Part shown: in pieces, positions 5,644 to 9,226 of the stretch
How positions within the stretch are numbered: position 1 is the first letter of the stretch
Layout of the letters: every line of letters starts with the position of its first letter
DNA from: an uncultured Eubacteriales bacterium
GTDB lineage: Bacteria; Bacillota; Clostridia; Oscillospirales; Acutalibacteraceae
DNA length: 9,226 bases
Direction of reading: 5' to 3'
Assembly (NCBI GenBank): GCA_934667575.1
Contig: CAKUME010000026.1
Location: 1 to 9,226 of the forward strand
The notes under the pieces: model-generated
The model's database searches: none
The model's input: only the letters and a program-made list of their open reading frames with translations
What the model was told of the DNA's origin: nothing
Program-made: the position numbers and the translations under genes

Positions 5644-7086
5644 TTATGCTTTTTGTGCCGCGGGCGGCATCCATGCGCCGTGCCCGGGGCAGTAGAAGTA
5701 TTGTTCCGGCGGCAGCAGCGATGTGAGCGCAAGCCGCTCCGCCGTGGCGCGCGCCGAATCCAAGTTTACGCTGGTCATCAGATAGGGGGCGAGCGCATTG
5801 AACGCGGCCTGCTCCTTGGAAAAGCCCCGGATGTTCACCACAATGTCGCCGCTGAACACCACGCCGTCGGCGTCGTCCACCAGCACGATTTCCCCCTTCA
5901 TGTGGCCGCCGCTGCCCTCGAGCACGCGCAGCGTGATTCCTTCAAATTCCAACCGGCCGAGCGGAGCAATGGGCGCATCGGTGTGCGGCTGCGTGCGCGG
6001 AATGCAGTGCAGTGTGCACAGCTGCGGCGGCGTGAAGCCCGAAAGCAGTTTGCTGATGCGGCAATAGGGGGCGTGCAGCACGTTTTGTTCGCGAAAATCC
6101 GGCCGGCCGGCTGCCTCGAGCGCAAAGTTTTCCGCGCCCTGCTCGCTTGTGTACACCGTGTGAAACAAATCGAGCAGCCCGCAGTGGTCGATGTCCGGAT
6201 GGGTGAGCACAATGGCGCGCGGCATTTGATCAAAATGAGGGAACAGCGACCGAAAAATCGCCGTCATTTCTGCTTTGTAGCACGCAAATCCGCAGTCGAT
6301 GAACAGCAGCCGGCCGTTCTTTTCCAATATATAAGTGTTGCTGCCGCAGGGCGGCGCGATCATGTGCAACACGGCGCCGCTTGGCAGCGCCGTGCGCTGA
6401 ATTTTTGCGCCGAACGCGCTGCCGTGGAATCCGTGCAGCATGGTCGCAAACTGTTCGATGGTGGAAAATGTTTTGTATGGCAGCTCATTGCGTTCGTCCA
6501 GATGCTGCATCAGCCGGTTGGAGTCGGCGATCAGCGCGCGCACGGCATCGCTGCCCAGCCCCAGCAGCGACGCCACCCGGTGCGCAAACGACAGGTAAAA
6601 CACCGTGTTGTCGAGCAGCTTTTGGCTTTTTTCGTAGTTCACGATCCGCAGGGTACATTGCTGCGCCGCTTCCTCCAAAAACTGCTTCATGCGGTCGGAA
6701 TCTGCTGCAAAAATACCCGCTTTCAGGTGCAGCTGCGCGGCGCCGTCCGCTTCGTCGGCGTTCAGATAGGTAATGTTGAATGCGTAGCGATCGATCAGCT
6801 CCAGCACCGGCAGCATGGCGCCCGGCGTGTTGGGCAGCGTGAATTCGATCAGCATCACCTGCCCCGGCACGCGGTCGTGCATCAGGTCGCCCATCGCGCC
6901 GAGCTGCGCCGCAATGGCATCCAGCTGCGCGGCGCTGCCCGACGCTTCGATGAACAGCACATGCAGATCCACCGCCTTGTTGTAGCTCACCCGCGTGACC
7001 GATGCGCCCGCATCGGCGATCACCCGGCTGGCCTTTAAAAATGCGCCTGCCTTGTCCGGCAGCTGCATGATAAACGTCTTTTTCAT
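5644..7086 (-). CDS. ACT-ACT-metallo-beta-lactamase fold fusion hydrolase
   Basis: This 480-residue protein starts at 7086 with AAGGG 8 nt upstream. Residues 3-66 and 76-150 each read as an ACT-like domain (beta-alpha-beta-beta-alpha-beta). Both carry the glycine turn after the first strand ('LPDKAGAFLKAS', 'LPNTPGAMLPVL') that typically binds an amino acid or similar small ligand. A mostly helical linker (150-235) precedes an MBL fold beginning 'SNTYILE...LLFIDCG' (249-266). The metal motif is His296-Pro-Asp298-Ile-Asp300-His301, an HxDxDH variant of HxHxDH. It is followed by His395 in 'GGHMKGE', Asp414 in 'FSGDIV' and His469 in 'CPGHG', so the active site looks complete. It is probably a cytosolic hydrolase gated by a ligand on the ACT part; the substrate is unknown. 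It converges on the AraC gene with a 16-bp gap and no shared operon. Confidence 0.88.
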   Translation of the reverse strand: MKKTFIMQLPDKAGAFLKASRVIADAGASVTRVSYNKAVDLHVLFIEASGSAAQLDAIAAQLGAMGDLMHDRVPGQVMLIEFTLPNTPGAMLPVLELIDRYAFNITYLNADEADGAAQLHLKAGIFAADSDRMKQFLEEAAQQCTLRIVNYEKSQKLLDNTVFYLSFAHRVASLLGLGSDAVRALIADSNRLMQHLDERNELPYKTFSTIEQFATMLHGFHGSAFGAKIQRTALPSGAVLHMIAPPCGSNTYILEKNGRLLFIDCGFACYKAEMTAIFRSLFPHFDQMPRAIVLTHPDIDHCGLLDLFHTVYTSEQGAENFALEAAGRPDFREQNVLHAPYCRISKLLSGFTPPQLCTLHCIPRTQPHTDAPIAPLGRLEFEGITLRVLEGSGGHMKGEIVLVDDADGVVFSGDIVVNIRGFSKEQAAFNALAPYLMTSVNLDSARATAERLALTSLLPPEQYFYCPGHGAWMPPAAQKA

Positions 7087-7141
7087 TGGATTGTTCCCTT
7101 CCGATTGATGACGAAGAATTGTAAAATTATTTTGTGTATCG

Positions 7142-7170
7142 TAGACACCGGCGCACAAATCGCTTATACT
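7142..7170 (+). promoter_or_regulatory. Promoter upstream of the GH31 relic
   Basis: TAGACA (7142-7147) and TATACT (7165-7170) are 17 bp apart, each one mismatch from consensus. The predicted start is near 7177, about 85 nt before the ATG at 7264. It would also transcribe the DUF1003 gene, since no terminator is seen between them. Confidence 0.6.
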
Positions 7171-7203
7171 TATAGATACAATACAATCATAATCCATTTG
7201 TGC
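7153..7203 (+). repeat. 8-bp inverted repeat flanking the divergent promoter core
   Basis: GCACAAAT (7153-7160) and its exact complement ATTTGTGC (7196-7203) bracket 35 bp of AT-rich sequence that includes the -10 box of the plus-strand promoter. The spacing suits two operator half-sites on the same DNA face or a looped hairpin, but eight bases can recur by chance. Confidence 0.4.
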
Positions 7204-7263
7204 CCGAAGCGCAAGAGGACGGTGCAGATTTTTGATTTTTTTACGAATGCGGGAGGAACAGGT

Positions 7264-7516
7264 ATGAAATTTACCAAAGGCTACTGGATGAATCAACCGG
7301 GTGTGACGAACGCCGATGCTGCATGCCGAGGCGCAAAATGACGGCGGCCACGTAACGCTGCGGTTCACCGGCCGAACCAACGGGCTTTGCGTGCTGCTGC
7401 GCAATGTGCATGCGGTATCGGATCTGCACGGCGCAACGGCTGCGCCGGATCCGCTCGGCACGCGGCTCACGGTGAACGACGTGCAGACGCCGGTCACGTT
7501 TACGATGCAGGCATAA
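7264..7516 (+). pseudogene. Internally deleted GH31 alpha-xylosidase (YicI-like) relic
   Basis: A strong RBS (GGGAGGAACA) leads into ATG at 7264. The first ~17 residues, MKFTKGYWMNQPGVTN, match the characteristic opening of YicI-like GH31 alpha-xylosidases. The frame then stops after only 25 codons (TGA, 7339-7341). In the next frame, open from 7307 to TAA at 7514-7516, lies about 66 residues ending '...VTLRFTGRTNGLCVLLRNVHAVSDLHG...', which resembles the beta-sandwich tail at the C-terminus of the same family. An intact enzyme would be roughly 650-800 residues, so most of the catalytic barrel is missing and the two ends are out of frame. The intact promoter and RBS suggest recent loss. The GH31 identity comes from remembered family ends, not a search; a misassembly is possible. 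Confidence 0.6.
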
Positions 7517-7552
7517 AACAACAATGCAATGGATTCAGAAGAGGAGCAGAAG

Positions 7553-8122
7553 ATGAAAAAGAACGAACGTCAAAAGATTATTCGAGAGCTGCTGCATGGC
7601 GCCGATCGCGAATTTACCGACGAGGAGCTGATCCGCGAGCTGGTGTCCACCGAGGTGACGCAGAATGCCGAAAAAAGCGAAAAAACGTCGTTCGGCGCGC
7701 GCGCATCCGACGCGGTCGCGCGCTTTGCGGGCAGCTGGGCGTTTATTTTCAGCTTTGTGGCGGTAATGGTGATCTGGATGGTGCTGAACGTGCTGATGGG
7801 CATGCGCGCATTCGATGCCTATCCGTTCATTTTGCTGAATTTGGTGCTGTCGTGCATTGCGGCCGTGCAGGCGCCGCTGATCATGATGAGCCAAAACCGC
7901 CAGGAGGCCAAGGATCGCGCCCGCGCCGAAAACGACTACAAAGTGAATCTGAAAAGCGAACTGATCATCGACGATATTCACCGCAAACTCGAGCAGGTGC
8001 TCGAAAATCAGCGCCGCATGGAGCGGCGGCTGGCACAACTGGAGCAGCAAAATGCCGCCGGCACCGCCCCCGGCGCGGCGCCGGAAAAGGCCGGGGAGAA
8101 GGTTTTTTCTGATATGAATTGA
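7553..8122 (+). CDS. DUF1003 family two-helix membrane protein
   Basis: This 189-residue inner-membrane protein is of the DUF1003 type. Polar N-terminal helices (1-45) lead to two transmembrane segments at about 62-83 ('FIFSFVAVMVIWMVLNVLMG') and 92-113. The family signature around the second one, 'FDAYPFILLNLVLSCIAAVQAPLIMMSQNRQ', is very clear. A basic, charged stretch 'AKDRARAENDYKVNLKSELIID' (119-140) follows, then a coiled coil (about 140-167) and a disordered Ala/Pro/Gly tail. The molecular role of the family is unknown; the coiled coil suggests oligomerisation. The start at 7553 has GAGGAG 6 nt upstream and is preferred to an ATG at 7529. The -35 box of the downstream promoter overlaps its stop codon. 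Confidence 0.92.
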   Translation: MKKNERQKIIRELLHGADREFTDEELIRELVSTEVTQNAEKSEKTSFGARASDAVARFAGSWAFIFSFVAVMVIWMVLNVLMGMRAFDAYPFILLNLVLSCIAAVQAPLIMMSQNRQEAKDRARAENDYKVNLKSELIIDDIHRKLEQVLENQRRMERRLAQLEQQNAAGTAPGAAPEKAGEKVFSDMN

Positions 8123-8147
8123 CAATCTGCGCATAGGCTGATATAAT
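8119..8147 (+). promoter_or_regulatory. Consensus promoter of the rfbA-rfbB operon
   Basis: TTGACA (8119-8124) and TATAAT (8142-8147) both match the sigma-A consensus perfectly with a 17-bp spacer. The -35 hexamer overlaps the TGA stop of the DUF1003 gene. Transcription should begin near 8154, leaving a leader of about 78 nt before rfbA. Confidence 0.88.
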
Positions 8148-8189
8148 ATAACTGGTTTACTGTGCGGTGCAACACGAACAAAAAAGCGA

Positions 8190-8210
8190 GCGGGCTTTTG
8201 CGGAGCCCGC
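8190..8210. other. Hairpin in the rfbA leader
   Basis: A perfect 7-bp GC-rich stem (8190-8196 with 8204-8210) encloses a 7-nt loop in the 5' untranslated region, ending 21 nt before the rfbA start. On the plus strand it has no T-run. On the minus strand it is followed by TCGC and six Ts, so it may end antisense transcription or act as an mRNA-stabilising 5' hairpin. Confidence 0.55.
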
Positions 8211-8231
8211 CGGGAAAGTGAGCGAAACATC

Positions 8232-9128
8232 ATGAAAGGCATTATTCTGGCGGGCGGCTCCGGCACGCGGCTCTATCCGCTGACGCGCGTCACCTCCAAG
8301 CAACTGCTGCCCATCTACGACAAGCCGATGATCTATTATCCCATGGCGGTGCTGATGAATGCGGGCATTCGCGATATTTTGATCATCTCCACGCCGCAGG
8401 ACACGCCGCGCTTTAAAGATTTGCTGGGCGACGGCAGTCAATTCGGCCTGCACTTGACCTATACCGTGCAGCCGTCGCCGGACGGGCTGGCGCAGGCGTT
8501 CATTCTGGGCGCGGATTTTATCGGCGATGAGCCGGTGGCCATGGTGCTGGGCGACAACATTTTTGCGGGCCATGGGCTCAAAAAGCGTCTGACCGCCGCG
8601 GTGGAAAATGCCGAACACGGCCGGGGCGCCACGGTGTTCGGTTATTATGTGGACGACCCCGAGCGCTTCGGCATTGTGGAATTCGATCAGAACGGCAAGG
8701 CGGTTTCGATCGAAGAAAAACCGGCGCACCCCAAGAGCAACTACTGCGTGACCGGCCTGTATTTTTATGACAACCACGTAGTGCGCTATGCGCAGTCGCT
8801 CAAGCCGTCCGCACGGGGGGAGCTTGAGATCACCGACCTCAACCGCATTTATCTGGAGCAGGGGCGGCTGAACGTGGAGCTGCTGGGGCAGGGCTTTACC
8901 TGGCTCGATACCGGCACGCATGAATCGCTGGTGGACGCCACCAACTTTGTGAAAACGATCGAAACGCATCAGCACCGCAAAATTGCCTGCCTGGAGGAGA
9001 TCGCCTATCTCAACGGCTGGATCACGCGCGACGACGTGCTGGCGGCATATGAGGTGCTCAAAAAAAATCAGTACGGCCAATACCTCAAGGACGTGCTGGA
9101 CGGCAAATATATCGATGCATTGCGCTGA
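8232..9128 (+). CDS. rfbA: Glucose-1-phosphate thymidylyltransferase
   Basis: This 298-residue cytosolic enzyme joins glucose-1-phosphate and dTTP to give dTDP-glucose and pyrophosphate, the first step of dTDP-L-rhamnose synthesis for cell-wall or surface polysaccharide. The nucleotide-binding signature '[11 protein letters not shown]' is at 8-18, and '[16 protein letters not shown]' at 22-37 is near-invariant in RmlA. The metal-binding Asp of 'MVLGDNIF' is at 108. 'EEKP' (161-164), 'GELEITDLN' (196-204) and '[11 protein letters not shown]' (223-233) follow in order. Length is normal. The start is fixed by the N-terminal MKGIILAGG; the Shine-Dalgarno is weak (GAAAGTGAG), unusual beside so strong a promoter. 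rfbB follows 12 bp downstream in the same transcript. Confidence 0.97.
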   Translation: MKGIILAGGSGTRLYPLTRVTSKQLLPIYDKPMIYYPMAVLMNAGIRDILIISTPQDTPRFKDLLGDGSQFGLHLTYTVQPSPDGLAQAFILGADFIGDEPVAMVLGDNIFAGHGLKKRLTAAVENAEHGRGATVFGYYVDDPERFGIVEFDQNGKAVSIEEKPAHPKSNYCVTGLYFYDNHVVRYAQSLKPSARGELEITDLNRIYLEQGRLNVELLGQGFTWLDTGTHESLVDATNFVKTIETHQHRKIACLEEIAYLNGWITRDDVLAAYEVLKKNQYGQYLKDVLDGKYIDALR

Positions 9129-9140
9129 GGAGGAAATCGC

Positions 9141-9226
9141 ATGACCATTATCGTGACCGGCGGCGCCGGATTTATTGGAAGCAACTTTATTTTTCATATG
9201 CTCAAGGCACATCCGGACTATCGGAT
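9141..9226 (+). CDS. rfbB: dTDP-glucose 4,6-dehydratase, N-terminus (partial)
   Basis: Twenty-eight codons run off the right edge, beginning MTIIVTGGAGFIGSNF. The TGGxGFIG motif (residues 6-13) is the NAD-binding Rossmann signature of extended short-chain dehydrogenases. With rfbA directly upstream this is almost certainly the dTDP-glucose 4,6-dehydratase that converts dTDP-glucose to the 4-keto-6-deoxy sugar. The RBS AGGAGG overlaps the stop codon of rfbA, so the two are tightly coupled. The catalytic Tyr/Lys pair lies outside the window, so other NAD-dependent sugar epimerases cannot be fully excluded. Confidence 0.88.
   Translation, partial: MTIIVTGGAGFIGSNFIFHMLKAHPDYR

Noticed and set aside
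5365..7038. 557-codon plus-strand open frame over the ACT-MBL gene
   Set aside because: It starts inside the AraC gene in another frame, is antisense to a protein with a complete metal site, and has shadow-like composition.
8157..9212. 351-codon minus-strand open frame opposite rfbA
   Set aside because: rfbA is unmistakable; the antisense frame has no RBS or motif.
1..9226. CRISPR array, insertion sequence or phage element
   Set aside because: No regularly spaced repeats, transposase, integrase or terminal inverted repeats were seen on either strand.

Overview
The window looks like chromosomal DNA of a GC-rich member of the Clostridia, probably a gut-associated Oscillospirales- or Christensenellales-type genome. 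This rests on strong AGGAGG-type ribosome binding sites, sigma-A type promoters, Rho-independent terminators, a tRNA with an encoded CCA end, and families common in that class. The exact taxon is inference; no rRNA or other strong marker is present.

Layout. (A) 1-1622, plus strand: the right end of a cluster holding the C-terminus of an HPr-kinase-like protein, a radical SAM/SPASM enzyme and a small PqqD-like protein. Together they suggest a peptide-modifying (RiPP-type) system whose precursor and other parts lie to the left of the window. (B) 1639-3102, minus strand: a visibly more AT-rich stretch with a FlaR-like small P-loop kinase, an unrecognised 112-residue protein and tRNA-Ala(CGC). 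Each has its own recognisable promoter and terminator. (C) 3267-5627: a divergent pair, an FAD-dependent oxidoreductase (minus) and an AraC-family regulator with a cysteine-rich PocR-like sensor (plus). They share a short intergenic region with a perfect 22-bp palindrome that supplies -10 boxes on both strands. (D) 5644-7086, minus: a 480-residue protein with two ACT-like domains followed by a metallo-beta-lactamase fold. (E) 7142-7516, plus: an intact promoter and RBS leading into what looks like a GH31 alpha-xylosidase gene reduced to its first ~20 codons joined out of frame to its last ~65. (F) 7553-8122, plus: a DUF1003 two-helix membrane protein. (G) 8119-9226, plus: a consensus promoter driving rfbA (rmlA) and the start of rfbB (rmlB), the first steps of dTDP-L-rhamnose synthesis, continuing off the right edge.

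The most interesting items are the RiPP-like cluster edge, the ACT-ACT-MBL fusion, the palindrome-controlled oxidoreductase/PocR-AraC pair, and the apparent GH31 deletion relic. There is no CRISPR array, insertion sequence or phage gene. The 103-129 bp flanks around region B's tRNA and terminators, the stretch 3103-3266, and 1696-1763 hold no further gene that I can support. All functional calls come from reading motifs and remembered family patterns; no database search was run.
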